DNA of 64,000 nucleotides from Zhenhengia yiwuensis (GTDB taxonomy: Bacteria > Bacillota > Clostridia > Lachnospirales > Cellulosilyticaceae). Location of the stretch: the NCBI RefSeq assembly GCF_014384995.1, contig NZ_JACRSY010000009.1, positions 66,130 to 130,129 of the forward strand, given 5' to 3'. Of this stretch, positions 31,945 to 41,023 are shown piece by piece. The first letter of the stretch is position 1. Every line of letters begins with the position of its first letter. Made by a program: the position numbers and the translations under genes. A model generated the notes under the pieces. That model worked only from the letters and a program-made list of their open reading frames with translations, did not search any database and was not told the DNA's origin.

Positions 31945-31973
31945 TTGGAAAGAATCAAGGAATGTGCTATAAT
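31945..31973 (+). promoter_or_regulatory. Sigma-A promoter of the phosphoesterase operon
   Basis: TTGGAA (31945-31950), 17-base spacer, TATAAT (31968-31973), between the M23 gene and the phosphoesterase start. Confidence 0.6.
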
Positions 31974-31994
31974 ACGAGCATAAGGAGCGATAAA

Positions 31995-32690
31995 ATGAAA
32001 GTTTATGCAATAGGAGACCTACATCTAGGTTTTACATCAGATAAACCTATGGATGTGTTTGGTGAAAGATGGCAGGGGCATGTAAGTCGTTTGAAAGAAG
32101 TTTGGCAAAAGAAAGTAACCGATCAAGATCTGGTTATTTTGTGTGGGGATCTTTCATGGGCTATGCGTTTAGAAGCAGCTAAGGTAGATTTAGCTTTTAT
32201 ACATGAATTGCCAGGATATAAAGTCTGTATTAAAGGTAATCATGACTTCTGGTGGGAGAAAATAGGGCTTTTAAACAGCCTTTATGAAGATTTGTATTTT
32301 ATTCAAAATAAAGCGTATATCTTAGGAGAACTGGCTATATGTGGTACAAGAGGATGGCCTATTCAAGAAGATATGACAGCTGAAGATAGGAAAGTTTATG
32401 AAAGAGAGAAGGAGCGCCTTAAGCTATCTTTAGAAGATGCTATAAAGCAAGGGGCAAAAGAAATTATTGTAGCACTTCATTACCCACCTACTAATGAAAA
32501 AGATGAACCCTCTCTTTTTACAGAGCTTTTAGAACGTTACCCTGTTCGTCATGTGGTATATGGACATTTGCATGATGAAAGGGCATGGATGGTATCACGT
32601 AAAGGAAAATATGGAAGTCAGTGCTATCATCTTGTAGCGGCTGACTATATAGATTTTAATCCAAAACATATCTTAGAAATTAATGACTAA
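31995..32690 (+). CDS. Calcineurin-like metallophosphoesterase
   Basis: Cytoplasmic dinuclear metal phosphoesterase (231 residues). Metal-binding motifs in order: GDLHLG (about 7-12), GDLSWA (about 50-55), GNHDFWW (about 75-81), ALHYPP (about 158-163) and GHLHDER (about 190-196). The substrate cannot be inferred; nucleotides or phosphoproteins are options. ATG 31995 with AAGGAGCG (31982-31989) starts at the first strand of the fold; an earlier in-frame ATG overlaps the M23 gene and the promoter. The rRNA methyltransferase gene follows after 17 bases. Confidence 0.9.
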   Translation: MKVYAIGDLHLGFTSDKPMDVFGERWQGHVSRLKEVWQKKVTDQDLVILCGDLSWAMRLEAAKVDLAFIHELPGYKVCIKGNHDFWWEKIGLLNSLYEDLYFIQNKAYILGELAICGTRGWPIQEDMTAEDRKVYEREKERLKLSLEDAIKQGAKEIIVALHYPPTNEKDEPSLFTELLERYPVRHVVYGHLHDERAWMVSRKGKYGSQCYHLVAADYIDFNPKHILEIND

Positions 32691-32707
32691 AGCAAGGGGC
32701 AAGATCA

Positions 32708-34075
32708 ATGAAATTACCAGTACTTTTTAAAGAAAAAATGCAACGCCTTTTAGGTGATGAATATGAAGCTTATTTAGAAAGTTATAATAATCCTAAATAT
32801 CAAGGTATTCGTATCAATACGATGAAAGTAAGTGATGAGGAGTGGAAGCAAATAAACCCATTTACAGAGCTTCAGCCAGTCCCTTGGTGTAAAGAGGGCT
32901 ATTATTATACAGAGCCGAATAAACCAAGTAAGCATCCGTATTACTTTGCAGGGCTTTATTATATGCAAGAGCCAAGTGCTATGGCACCAGGTGCTTATGT
33001 GCCTATCAAAGAGGGAGACAAAGTTCTGGATTTATGTGCTGCCCCAGGTGGGAAAACAACACAAGTTTTAGCTAAGCTGAACCAAACAGGAGTATTAATT
33101 AGCAATGATATTAGTGCTTCAAGAACGCAGGCACTTCTTAAAAATGTAGAAAACTTTGGGGCACGTAATACGATTATTACGAATGAAACGCCAGAAAGGC
33201 TGGCAAGTAAACTACCAGGATACTTTGATAAAATTCTTATTGATGCACCTTGTTCTGGAGAAGGTATGTTTAGAAAAGATGAAGGGGCTATAAAAAGCTG
33301 GGAGACTCATGGTGTAGAGCACTGCCAGGCACTTCAAAGGGAAATTTTAGAATATGCTTATGCCATGCTTAAAGAAGAAGGAATGATTTTATACTCTACT
33401 TGTACTTTCTCACCAGAAGAAAATGAAGGGATGATACAGGAATTTTTAAATCATCATCCTCTGTGTGAAGTGGTACCTTTAACACCAGTAGGGGGCATTG
33501 CAACTGGTCATCCAGAATGGACTAAAGGAGGAGATGCGAGTCTTAAGGGGGCACTGAGATTATGGCCACATCATTTACAAGGTGAAGGGCATTTTGTGTG
33601 CTTGATTCAAAAGAAAGAGCCTACATTAGACCTAGCAAAAAGACAAGTTATTAAGAAACGTATTAAAGATATTCCAGCTTTAAGTGAATTTATAGAAACC
33701 TATACACATATAGATAGGGACACACCTGTTATAGAAGTGAAAGATAAAGTTTTCATGGCTATAGAAGATGCACCTGATTTACAAGGTTTGCGCATTGTAC
33801 GCAGTGGCATGTTACTAGGTGAACTTAAATCTAAACGTTTTGAGCCTGCTCATGCACCTGTTCTGGCTTATAGTAAAGAAATGTTTAAGCAAACTATAGA
33901 TTTAGCTGTAGATGATGTAAATGTCATCAAATACTTAAAAGGTGAGACATTGCTTGTAGAAGCCCCAAAGGGGTACCATGTTATCTGTGTAGAGGGACAT
34001 CCTTTAGGCTTCGTAAAAAGTAATAATGGTACATTAAAAAATCAATATCCGCCACATTGGCGTATGATGGGATGA
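32708..34075 (+). CDS. rsmF: RsmF/NOL1-NOP2-Sun family rRNA m5C methyltransferase
   Basis: SAM-dependent cytosine-C5 RNA methyltransferase (455 residues), probably for 16S rRNA. The catalytic half (about 1-295) has the SAM motif DLCAAPGGKTTQ (about 111-122), the DAPCSGEGMFRKD motif IV with a catalytic Cys (about 180-192) and YSTCTFSPEENE motif VI with the nucleophile Cys (about 228-239). The C-terminal part ending PPHWRMMG is the RsmF RNA-binding region. Which cytosine it modifies is unknown. It lies in a short RNA-modification cluster with the pseudouridine synthase nine bases downstream. Confidence 0.9.
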   Translation: MKLPVLFKEKMQRLLGDEYEAYLESYNNPKYQGIRINTMKVSDEEWKQINPFTELQPVPWCKEGYYYTEPNKPSKHPYYFAGLYYMQEPSAMAPGAYVPIKEGDKVLDLCAAPGGKTTQVLAKLNQTGVLISNDISASRTQALLKNVENFGARNTIITNETPERLASKLPGYFDKILIDAPCSGEGMFRKDEGAIKSWETHGVEHCQALQREILEYAYAMLKEEGMILYSTCTFSPEENEGMIQEFLNHHPLCEVVPLTPVGGIATGHPEWTKGGDASLKGALRLWPHHLQGEGHFVCLIQKKEPTLDLAKRQVIKKRIKDIPALSEFIETYTHIDRDTPVIEVKDKVFMAIEDAPDLQGLRIVRSGMLLGELKSKRFEPAHAPVLAYSKEMFKQTIDLAVDDVNVIKYLKGETLLVEAPKGYHVICVEGHPLGFVKSNNGTLKNQYPPHWRMMG

Positions 34076-34084
34076 GGATAAAAA

Positions 34085-34816
34085 ATGAGATTAGACAAAT
34101 ATTTAGTACACACAGGTTATGGTTCTCGTTCAGAAGTACAAAAACTTGTAAGAAGTAAACGTGTTAAAATTAATGATGAAGTGGCTAAAAAGCCAGATTG
34201 TAATTTGAACCCTGATGTAGATGTGGTTAAGGTAAGAGATGAAATCGTAGACTATGCAGAGTTTTATTATTATATTATGAATAAACCACAAGGATGCATT
34301 ACAGCTACGGAAGATCCAAGACATGAAACAGTGATTGACCTTTTAGATCCTATTGCTAAAGGCCGTAGTTTATCACCAGTAGGAAGACTAGATAAAGATA
34401 CAGAAGGTCTGCTTATTTTAACGAATGATGGTAAGTTTAATCATGAATTGCTCTCACCTAAAAAACATGTAGATAAGGTGTATTATGCAGAAGTAGATGG
34501 CAAAGTGGTAGAAGAAGACCAAAGCGCTTTTGAAGAAGGCATAGATATTGGTGAAAATAAAGTATGCATGCCAGCTCAGTTAGAAATTATAGAAGCGCAT
34601 GAGGATTATTCTAAGGTCTATATTACCATTAAAGAAGGTAAATTCCATCAAGTTAAACGTATGATGCGCGCAAGAGGGAAGGAAGTGACGTTCTTAAAGC
34701 GTATTAAAATGGGCGGTCTTATGTTACCAGAAGATTTAGAGACAGGTAGCTATCGTAAATTAACGGAGGCAGAATTGCAACTACTTGGAGGGAAAATAGG
34801 TGAAACAACTATTTGA
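34085..34816 (+). CDS. RsuA-family pseudouridine synthase
   Basis: Isomerises a specific uridine in 16S (RsuA) or 23S (RluB/E/F) rRNA; sequence alone does not decide which. The 243 residues start with an S4 domain (MRLDKYLVHTGYGSRSEVQ, about 1-45), then the catalytic domain with NKPQGCIT (about 68-75) and the catalytic Asp in GRLDKDTEGLLILTND (about 100-115), then KEGKFHQVKRMM (about 183-194), the RsuA-type pattern. The next gene starts inside its 3' end, which indicates coupling. Confidence 0.9.
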   Translation: MRLDKYLVHTGYGSRSEVQKLVRSKRVKINDEVAKKPDCNLNPDVDVVKVRDEIVDYAEFYYYIMNKPQGCITATEDPRHETVIDLLDPIAKGRSLSPVGRLDKDTEGLLILTNDGKFNHELLSPKKHVDKVYYAEVDGKVVEEDQSAFEEGIDIGENKVCMPAQLEIIEAHEDYSKVYITIKEGKFHQVKRMMRARGKEVTFLKRIKMGGLMLPEDLETGSYRKLTEAELQLLGGKIGETTI

Positions 34817-35465
34817 TGCAGTTATATTTGATTTAGATGGGACACTTGTAGATTCTATGTGGGTGTGGCCCAAAATAGATGAGGTATATCTAGGGCGCTT
34901 CGGCTTTGAAGTGCCTGATACACTTGAAGCAGAATTTGAAGGAATGAGTTTTACAGAAACAGCACTCTATGTGAAGGAGTGCTTTAATATACCTGATGAT
35001 GTAGAAGCTATCAAAGCGGAGTGGAATAAACTTGCTTTTGAGTTCTATCAAAAACAGGTACCTCTCAAAACAAGTGTCCTTGCCTTTTTAGATTATCTTA
35101 AGGAGCAAGGCATTAAGGTAGGGATTGCTACAAGTAATAGCCATGAACTTGTTAATGCTGTATTAGAAGCTCATGGCATTAGGGAGCGTTTTGAGGTGAT
35201 TCGTACGTCTTGTGAGGTAGAAAAAGGCAAACCTTATCCTTATATTTATCAGAGGGTAGCCGAGGAGCTAGGTGTAAATGTGCATAGATGTTTAGCATTT
35301 GAAGATGTGCCAAATGGTGTCCTTGCAGCTAAAAGAGCAGGAATGACTGTATGTGCCATAAAAGATAGACAAAATGAAGAAATGGAAGCAGCACTACATA
35401 AAGAGGCTCATTATTTTATAGAAGACTATAGTGAGGTTATAGAATACTTTCAAAAGAATGCATAA
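34800..35465 (+). CDS. HAD-superfamily hydrolase (beta-phosphoglucomutase-like)
   Basis: Phosphatase/phosphomutase-type HAD enzyme (221 residues). Motif I FDLDGTLVDS (about 10-19), the cap domain (about 20-95), motif II ATSNS (about 112-116), motif III Lys in EKGKPYPYIY (about 140-149) and motif IV AFEDVPNGVLAA (about 163-174). The exact substrate is unknown; sugar phosphates are typical. GTG 34800 is used, with TTGGAGGG (34785-34792); it overlaps the pseudouridine synthase by 17 bases in another frame. A terminator follows. Confidence 0.87.
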   Translation: MKQLFDAVIFDLDGTLVDSMWVWPKIDEVYLGRFGFEVPDTLEAEFEGMSFTETALYVKECFNIPDDVEAIKAEWNKLAFEFYQKQVPLKTSVLAFLDYLKEQGIKVGIATSNSHELVNAVLEAHGIRERFEVIRTSCEVEKGKPYPYIYQRVAEELGVNVHRCLAFEDVPNGVLAAKRAGMTVCAIKDRQNEEMEAALHKEAHYFIEDYSEVIEYFQKNA

Positions 35466-35479
35466 AGATTAGTAAGTAT

Positions 35480-35514
35480 GGATGTTCCTAGGGATAAGGA
35501 GCATCCTCTTTTTT
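35480..35514 (+). terminator. Terminator after the HAD hydrolase
   Basis: Arms GGATGTTCCT (35480-35489) and AGGAGCATCC (35497-35506) with one G-U pair, then TCTTTTTT. Confidence 0.85.
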
Positions 35515-35550
35515 GTGAGTAGCATGTGAAAACTATCTTTATAAAAGTAG

Positions 35551-35610
35551 TTGCAAAAATAAAAAGATAACGTATAATATAAATAAAAATGCATATATAT
35601 TAATAAATAT
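35551..35610 (+). promoter_or_regulatory. Promoter of argF, possible ArgR site
   Basis: TTGCAA (35551-35556), 16 bases, TATAAT (35573-35578). Just downstream TGCATATATATTAAT (35590-35604) loosely resembles an ArgR half-site pair (TGAATAWWWWTATTCA). The promoter is reasonable; the ARG-box idea is weak. Confidence 0.5.
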
Positions 35611-35637
35611 TAAATTGAAAAAATAGGAGGGTTATAT

Positions 35638-36573
35638 ATGTACGGATTAAAAGGAAAATCATTTTTAACTTTACATGATTATTCATCACAACAAATTAAT
35701 TATTTATTAGAGCTTGCAAAAGAACTTAAAATGAAAAAAAGAATGGGGATAAAGGGAAATTTATTAGAAGGAAAAAATGTGGCCCTTATTTTTGAAAAAC
35801 CCTCTACACGTACACGTTGTGCTTTTACAGTTGCTTGTGTAGATGAAGGTGCTCACCCTGAATATTTAGGAAAGAATGATATTCAATTAGGCTATAAAGA
35901 AAGTGTAGCCGATACAGCAAGAGTACTTGGCCGTATGTTTGATGCTATAGAGTTTAGAGGATTTTCTCAAGATACAGTAGAAAAATTAGCACTTTATAGC
36001 GGTGTGCCTGTTTATAATGGACTTACAGATCTTTATCATCCAACTCAGATTTTAGCTGATTTACTTACTGTAAAAGAGCATTTAGGTAGTTTAAAAGGTA
36101 AGAAGTTTGCCTATATAGGTGATGGGCGTAATAATATGGCGAATAGTCTTATGATTGGTTGCTGTAAAATGGGTTTACATATGGTTATTGTAGCACCAAG
36201 AACTTTATGGCCTGACCAAGGACTTATTGAAACTTGTAAAGCATATGCTAAAGAAGGTGGAGGAAGTTTAATCGTGACAGATGAGGTAAATGCTGTAGAA
36301 GGTGCACATGTCCTTTATACCGATGTATGGTGCTCTATGGGAGAAGAAGAAAAGGCAAAAGAGCGCATTAGCCTACTTAAACCTTATCAAGTCAATGAAG
36401 AACTTATACAACTTACTAATAATCCAGATATGATTTTTATGCATTGCCTTCCAGCAGTAAAAGGTAATGAAGTAACGGAAGAAGTTTTCGAAGCTAATTA
36501 CTCTGTTGTCTTTGATCAGGCAGAAAATCGTATGCATACGATTAAAGCTGTAATGGTAGCTACTTTGAGTTAA
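35638..36573 (+). CDS. argF: Ornithine carbamoyltransferase
   Basis: Makes citrulline from ornithine and carbamoyl phosphate (311 residues). Carbamoyl-phosphate motif STRTRCAF (about 55-62), NGLTDLYHPTQILADLLT region (about 127-144, trimmed), and the ornithine loop MHCLPA (about 266-271). AGGAGG precedes the ATG. It stands alone here: no other arg or arc gene is in the window, so sequence does not tell whether it acts in biosynthesis or in arginine deiminase catabolism; the isolated, promoter-bearing setting is compatible with either. No terminator was found before serC, only about 100 AT-rich bases. Confidence 0.93.
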   Translation: MYGLKGKSFLTLHDYSSQQINYLLELAKELKMKKRMGIKGNLLEGKNVALIFEKPSTRTRCAFTVACVDEGAHPEYLGKNDIQLGYKESVADTARVLGRMFDAIEFRGFSQDTVEKLALYSGVPVYNGLTDLYHPTQILADLLTVKEHLGSLKGKKFAYIGDGRNNMANSLMIGCCKMGLHMVIVAPRTLWPDQGLIETCKAYAKEGGGSLIVTDEVNAVEGAHVLYTDVWCSMGEEEKAKERISLLKPYQVNEELIQLTNNPDMIFMHCLPAVKGNEVTEEVFEANYSVVFDQAENRMHTIKAVMVATLS

Positions 36574-36675
36574 AGTTAAAATTTATAAATTTATTAATTA
36601 TTTTATAAATTAAAAGTGTAATTTAATATTTATAGCACATTAAAGTGCAAAAGAATCTAAAGGGAGGATGTCAAT

Positions 36676-37767
36676 ATGAGAGTCTACAATTTTTCAGCAG
36701 GACCAGCTGTATTGCCTCTTGAAGTCTTAGAAAAAGCACAAAGTGAATTTGTCTGCTTTCAGGATTCAGGGATGAGTGTCATGGAGATGAGTCATCGCTC
36801 TAAGGCATATAGCCAAATTATTGAAGGAACTGAAGCAAAGTTAAGACAGCTTATGCAGATACCAGATACTTATAAAGTACTGTTTCTGCAAGGTGGCGCA
36901 TCTTTACAATTTACCATGGTACCTATGAATTTGATGACAGGTTCTAAAAAAGCTGATTTTATTGACACAGGTGTATGGTCATCAAAAGCTATTAAAGAAG
37001 CCAAAAAGTTCGGGAAAGCTAATGTGATTGCATCCTCCAAGGCGGATACTTATTCATATATTCCAACTTATAAAAAAGAGCAGTTTGATAAAGAAGCAGA
37101 TTATGTATATATCTGTCAGAATAATACAATTTATGGAACTAAATTTAACACATTGCCTAATACAGGGAATGTGCCTTTAGTGGCTGATCTTTCTTCTTGT
37201 ATCTTATCAGAAAAGATGGATGTAAATCGCTATGGGATTATTTTTGCAGGTGCTCAAAAAAATTTAGGTCCCGCTGGTGTAACAGTAGTGATTATAAGAG
37301 AGGATTTGATTGGAAGAGTAGATGAAAGTATTCCAACTATGCTTAATTATAAAACCCATGCAGCTAACGATTCCATGTTCAATACACCACCTACTTATGC
37401 CATTTATATGTTAGGACTTGTTTTGGAGTGGATGCTTGCACAAGGTGGTATAGAAGTTATAGAAAAGAAAAATAAAGAGAAAGCATCAATTCTTTATGAT
37501 TATTTAGATACGTCTAAATTGTTTAGAGGTACAGCGGCTAAAGAGGATCGTTCTCTTATGAATATCCCTTTTGTAACAGGAGATGAAACATTAGATGCAG
37601 CTTTTGTAAAAGCAGCTACAGCTAAGGGTCTTGTTAATTTGAAAGGACATAGAAGTGTAGGCGGTATGCGTGCAAGTATTTATAATGCCATGCCAATAGA
37701 TGGTGTCAAGGCACTCGTTGATTTTATGAAACAATTTGAAAGACAGCATGAGGAGGGGATTTTATGA
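36676..37767 (+). CDS. serC: Phosphoserine aminotransferase
   Basis: PLP enzyme converting 3-phosphohydroxypyruvate and glutamate to phosphoserine (363 residues). Family start YNFSAGPAVLPLEVLEKA (residues 3-20), SHRSK (about 37-41), FLQGGASLQF (about 72-81) and the PLP lysine in GAQKNLGPAGVT (about 195-206). GGGAGGA precedes the ATG. The 102 bases upstream are extremely AT-rich and probably hold the promoter, but no consensus stands out. Its stop overlaps serA (ATGA), so the two are coupled; serB is not in the window. Confidence 0.95.
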   Translation: MRVYNFSAGPAVLPLEVLEKAQSEFVCFQDSGMSVMEMSHRSKAYSQIIEGTEAKLRQLMQIPDTYKVLFLQGGASLQFTMVPMNLMTGSKKADFIDTGVWSSKAIKEAKKFGKANVIASSKADTYSYIPTYKKEQFDKEADYVYICQNNTIYGTKFNTLPNTGNVPLVADLSSCILSEKMDVNRYGIIFAGAQKNLGPAGVTVVIIREDLIGRVDESIPTMLNYKTHAANDSMFNTPPTYAIYMLGLVLEWMLAQGGIEVIEKKNKEKASILYDYLDTSKLFRGTAAKEDRSLMNIPFVTGDETLDAAFVKAATAKGLVNLKGHRSVGGMRASIYNAMPIDGVKALVDFMKQFERQHEEGIL

Positions 37768-38921
37768 GTAAAATTTATACGCTCAATAAGATTTCATCCA
37801 AAGGATTAGAAGGTTTTGGTCAGTGTTATGAAGTTCAAGAAAGTTTACAAGATGCAGATGCCATTTTAGTAAGAAGTGCTAAAATGCATGAACTAGAGCT
37901 TCCGAAGTCTGTAAAGGCAATTGCAAGGGCTGGAGCAGGGGTTAATAATATTCCTATTGATGCTTGTACTCAAAAGGGAATTGTCGTTTTTAATACACCT
38001 GGAGCTAACGCTAATGCAGTAAAGGAAATGGTCATTGCAGGACTTTTATTATCTTCTCGTAAAATTATAGAAGGGGTAAACTGGGCACAGACTTTAAAGG
38101 GTAATATTGCTAAAGAAGTTGAAAGTGGAAAGAGTGCTTTTACAGGACCTGAAATTTTAGGTAAAAAATTAGGTGTAGTAGGGCTGGGGGCTATAGGTGT
38201 TCTAGTAGCCAATGCCACACAGGCATTAGGGATGGAAGTAATAGGCTATGATCCTTATCTTTCTGTAGATGCAGCATGGGGAATCTCTAGGCATATTAGG
38301 CATGCACATACATTAGAAGAAGTATTAGGGCAAGCAGATTATATTACAATTCATGCTCCTCTTACATCTGCTACAAAAGAAATGTTTAATGAAGAAGCTT
38401 TTAATAAAATGAAAAAAGGTGTACGACTTTTGAATTTTGCAAGGGATACTTTAGTAGACAATCAAGCACTTGTAAAAGCTATTGAAAAAGGAACTATAGA
38501 AAAGTATGTAACAGATTTTCCAGTAGAAGGTCTTATAGGGCATCCTCAAATTATAACCATTCCTCATCTAGGTGCTTCTACACCAGAATCAGAAGATAAC
38601 TGTGCAGTTATGGCAGTTAAAGAGCTTAAGGGTTACTTAGAGAAGGGTACGATTACAAACTCTGTGAATTTCCCAGAATGTGAGATGCCGTGGCATGCAA
38701 CTTTTAGATTGACATTGATTCATAAAAATATTCCAGCTATGATTGGAAAGATTACAAGTATTATTGCAGAAGAGGGCATTAATATTTCAGATATGATTAA
38801 TAAAAGCAAGGGAGAATGGGCGTATACCATTATTGACACAGATACAAAAGTAACGGATATAAAGATTAAAAGTATAGAAGCTCTTGACGATATGATTAAA
38901 GTAAGAGTATTATCAAAGTAA
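37764..38921 (+). CDS. serA: D-3-phosphoglycerate dehydrogenase
   Basis: First step of serine synthesis, NAD-dependent oxidation of 3-phosphoglycerate (385 residues). NAD-binding GLGAIGVLVA (about 140-149), catalytic Arg in NFARDTLVD (about 223-231; many homologues have ARG rather than ARD), catalytic His in IPHLGAST (about 263-270), and a C-terminal ACT domain (about 315-385, IPAMIGKITSIIAEEGINI) that may mediate serine feedback. The intervening ASB domain of long PGDHs is missing, the normal short clostridial form. It overlaps serC by four bases. Confidence 0.94.
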   Translation: MSKIYTLNKISSKGLEGFGQCYEVQESLQDADAILVRSAKMHELELPKSVKAIARAGAGVNNIPIDACTQKGIVVFNTPGANANAVKEMVIAGLLLSSRKIIEGVNWAQTLKGNIAKEVESGKSAFTGPEILGKKLGVVGLGAIGVLVANATQALGMEVIGYDPYLSVDAAWGISRHIRHAHTLEEVLGQADYITIHAPLTSATKEMFNEEAFNKMKKGVRLLNFARDTLVDNQALVKAIEKGTIEKYVTDFPVEGLIGHPQIITIPHLGASTPESEDNCAVMAVKELKGYLEKGTITNSVNFPECEMPWHATFRLTLIHKNIPAMIGKITSIIAEEGINISDMINKSKGEWAYTIIDTDTKVTDIKIKSIEALDDMIKVRVLSK

Positions 38922-38946
38922 GACAAGAAAAGATGACAACAACATA

Positions 38947-38996
38947 AAAAGGCTGCTACAAAATAAGAAAGATAGATTATTTTGTAGCAGCTTTTT
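38947..38996 (+). terminator. Terminator after serA
   Basis: 14-bp stem GCTGCTACAAAATA (38952-38965) with its complement (38978-38991), extended by A/T pairs around one bulged G, then TTTTT. Confidence 0.9.
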
Positions 38997-39035
38997 ATTT
39001 ATTTGAAAATAAGATTTAATAAGGAGGTATGAAAG

Positions 39036-39578
39036 ATGAAAGAAATGGCATTACATATTTTAGATATTATACAGAACAGCATTCGGGCAGAGGCAACATG
39101 TATTATACTTCGCATAGAGGAGAAGCCATCTGTTGATAGATTTGTAATAGAGATTGAGGATAATGGTAAAGGTATGCCCGAAGCCATTAGAAGTACTGTA
39201 ACCAATCCTTTTACAACAACACGCACCTTAAGGAGGGTAGGGCTTGGTATTCCACTTTTGCATCAGCTCTGTGAAGAATGTGAGGGGAAACTTACTATAG
39301 ATAGTAAAGAGGGAGAAGGAACTAGAATAAAGGCTATTATGCGTTACCATCATATTGATAGACTCCCTTTAGGGGATATGGTAGGCACCCTATATATGCT
39401 TATTATGGCTAAACCAGAGATTCGCTATATTTATGAGCATGATTATGAAGCACAAGGTTTCAGAATGGATACGGAGCAGATTGTAGAAATGTTAGATGGT
39501 TTACCTATTAACCATCCAGATATTCTAACCTGGATTAAGAGCTATATAGCAGAAAATGAAAGGGCACTCTATAAATAA
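39036..39578 (+). CDS. Stand-alone GHKL (histidine-kinase-type) ATPase
   Basis: A 180-residue protein with an HATPase_c fold and no phosphoacceptor helix pair, sensor or membrane segment. N box LDIIQNSIRA (about 9-18), G1 DNGKGMP (about 42-48), an F/N-box-like TNPFTTTR (about 56-63) and G2 GLGIPLL (about 69-75) are clear. It resembles single-domain serine kinases/anti-sigma-type proteins. Similar proteins are found in clostridia near NADH-dependent hydrogenase or NuoE/F-like genes; here it is 110 bases upstream of rnfC. AAGGAGG precedes the ATG. A redox-linked regulatory role is inference. Confidence 0.8.
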   Translation: MKEMALHILDIIQNSIRAEATCIILRIEEKPSVDRFVIEIEDNGKGMPEAIRSTVTNPFTTTRTLRRVGLGIPLLHQLCEECEGKLTIDSKEGEGTRIKAIMRYHHIDRLPLGDMVGTLYMLIMAKPEIRYIYEHDYEAQGFRMDTEQIVEMLDGLPINHPDILTWIKSYIAENERALYK

Positions 39579-39607
39579 GTAAAGTGTATAAATTAATCTG
39601 TGTTTTG

Positions 39608-39636
39608 TTGAGAAATTAGAATATAAAGTTTATAAT
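39608..39636 (+). promoter_or_regulatory. Sigma-A promoter of the rnf operon
   Basis: TTGAGA (39608-39613), 17-base spacer, TATAAT (39631-39636), within the gap before rnfC. Confidence 0.6.
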
Positions 39637-39688
39637 TTTGGTAGGAGGCAAATATACTAAGAGTAAGACAGAAAGAGGGGGGAAATAC

Positions 39689-41005
39689 ATGAAACTTTTA
39701 AGTTTTAAAAAAGGTATCCATCCAAAATATTATAAAGAATTAACTAGGGATAAAACTATTGAGCTTCTAATGCCAAAAGATGAACTTGTCTATCCTATGC
39801 AGCAACATATAGGTAGCCCGTGCAAACCTATTGTCAAAAAGGGCGATCACGTTTTAGTAGGACAGAAGATTGGGGAAGAGACAGGATATGTATGTGCACC
39901 TATTTACAGTACAGTATCTGGTATAGTAAAAGCTGTTGAAGAGCGATTGAATTTTCAAGGTATGCAGGTTTTATCAGTAGTTGTGGTCAATGACTATACT
40001 TATGAGGAAGTGCCTCATTTGCAAGAGGCACCGTTTAGAGATTACAAAACACTTACGAAAGAAGAAATTGTAGAAATCGTTAAAGAAGCAGGACTTGTAG
40101 GAATGGGAGGAGCTACTTTTCCTACTCATATTAAGCTTTCTCCGCCTGCTCATAAGATTATTAAACATATCATTATCAATGGAGCTGAATGTGAGCCTTA
40201 CTTAACATCCGACCACCGGATTATGTTAGAGGAAGGTACATGTATTATAGATGGTATTAAAATTCTTTTACATATGTTCAGTGAAGCGACAGCTTCTATA
40301 GGGATAGAAGATAATAAAAAAGATGCTATAAGTCATTTGAAAGAGCTATGCCAAGGAGAACCTAAAATAGAAGTAGAAGTATTAGAAACTAAATATCCTC
40401 AAGGTTCAGAAAAACATCTCATTTATGCTATTACAGGCAAAGAGGTGCCAAGTGGTAAGCTACCCGCTGATATAGGGGCTATTGTGCTTAATATTGATTC
40501 AGTTGTAGCTATATGGCGTGCAGTAACCAAACACAGGCCTATTATGCGACGTATTGTCACTGTATCAGGAAAAGGAGTAGACAAACCTTCTAACTTTAAA
40601 GTAAGACTAGGGATGTCTTATAGGGAGTTATTAGAAGCAGCAGGATGGGATGAGAGGAGAACAGTAAGGATCATTTCTGGTGGACCTATGATGGGGACAG
40701 CCTTAAGCTCAGTAGATGTACCAGTTGGAAAAGGAACTTCTGCTATCTTATGTCTTACGGCTGAAGAAATTGGAGAATATGAAATGTCTAACTGTATAAG
40801 ATGTGGAAGATGTGTAGAGGCTTGTGCTATGAGGCTCGTGCCTAATACACTGCATCAGGCAGCTCTCAATAAAGATGATGAAACTTTTATGGCCTATCAC
40901 GGTATGGACTGTATAGAGTGTGGGAGTTGCAGCTATGTATGCCCAGCAAGAAGACCTATTGTACAGACTATTAGAACAGAAAAAAATAGGATAAGACGAA
41001 AATAG
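39689..41005 (+). CDS. rnfC: Rnf complex subunit C (NADH-binding)
   Basis: Peripheral subunit of the ferredoxin:NAD+ oxidoreductase that pumps Na+ or H+; it holds the NADH/FMN site (438 residues). The N-terminal barrel-sandwich region (about 20-110) precedes the NuoF-like Rossmann/SLBB part with GLVGMGGATFPTH (about 136-148) and NGAECEPYLTSDHR (about 165-178). Two [4Fe-4S] motifs near the end: CIRCGRCVEAC (about 369-379) and CIECGSCSYVCP (about 409-420). ATG 39689, preceded by AGAGGGGGGA, was chosen over an upstream TTG which adds a non-homologous leader. First gene of rnfCDGEAB. Confidence 0.95.
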   Translation: MKLLSFKKGIHPKYYKELTRDKTIELLMPKDELVYPMQQHIGSPCKPIVKKGDHVLVGQKIGEETGYVCAPIYSTVSGIVKAVEERLNFQGMQVLSVVVVNDYTYEEVPHLQEAPFRDYKTLTKEEIVEIVKEAGLVGMGGATFPTHIKLSPPAHKIIKHIIINGAECEPYLTSDHRIMLEEGTCIIDGIKILLHMFSEATASIGIEDNKKDAISHLKELCQGEPKIEVEVLETKYPQGSEKHLIYAITGKEVPSGKLPADIGAIVLNIDSVVAIWRAVTKHRPIMRRIVTVSGKGVDKPSNFKVRLGMSYRELLEAAGWDERRTVRIISGGPMMGTALSSVDVPVGKGTSAILCLTAEEIGEYEMSNCIRCGRCVEACAMRLVPNTLHQAALNKDDETFMAYHGMDCIECGSCSYVCPARRPIVQTIRTEKNRIRRK

Positions 41006-41023
41006 GACGAAGGAGAATAAGAC

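Noticed and set aside
36574..36675. AT-rich repeats between argF and serC as operators
   Set aside because: Symmetry is expected in such AT-rich DNA and no consensus promoter or operator stands out.
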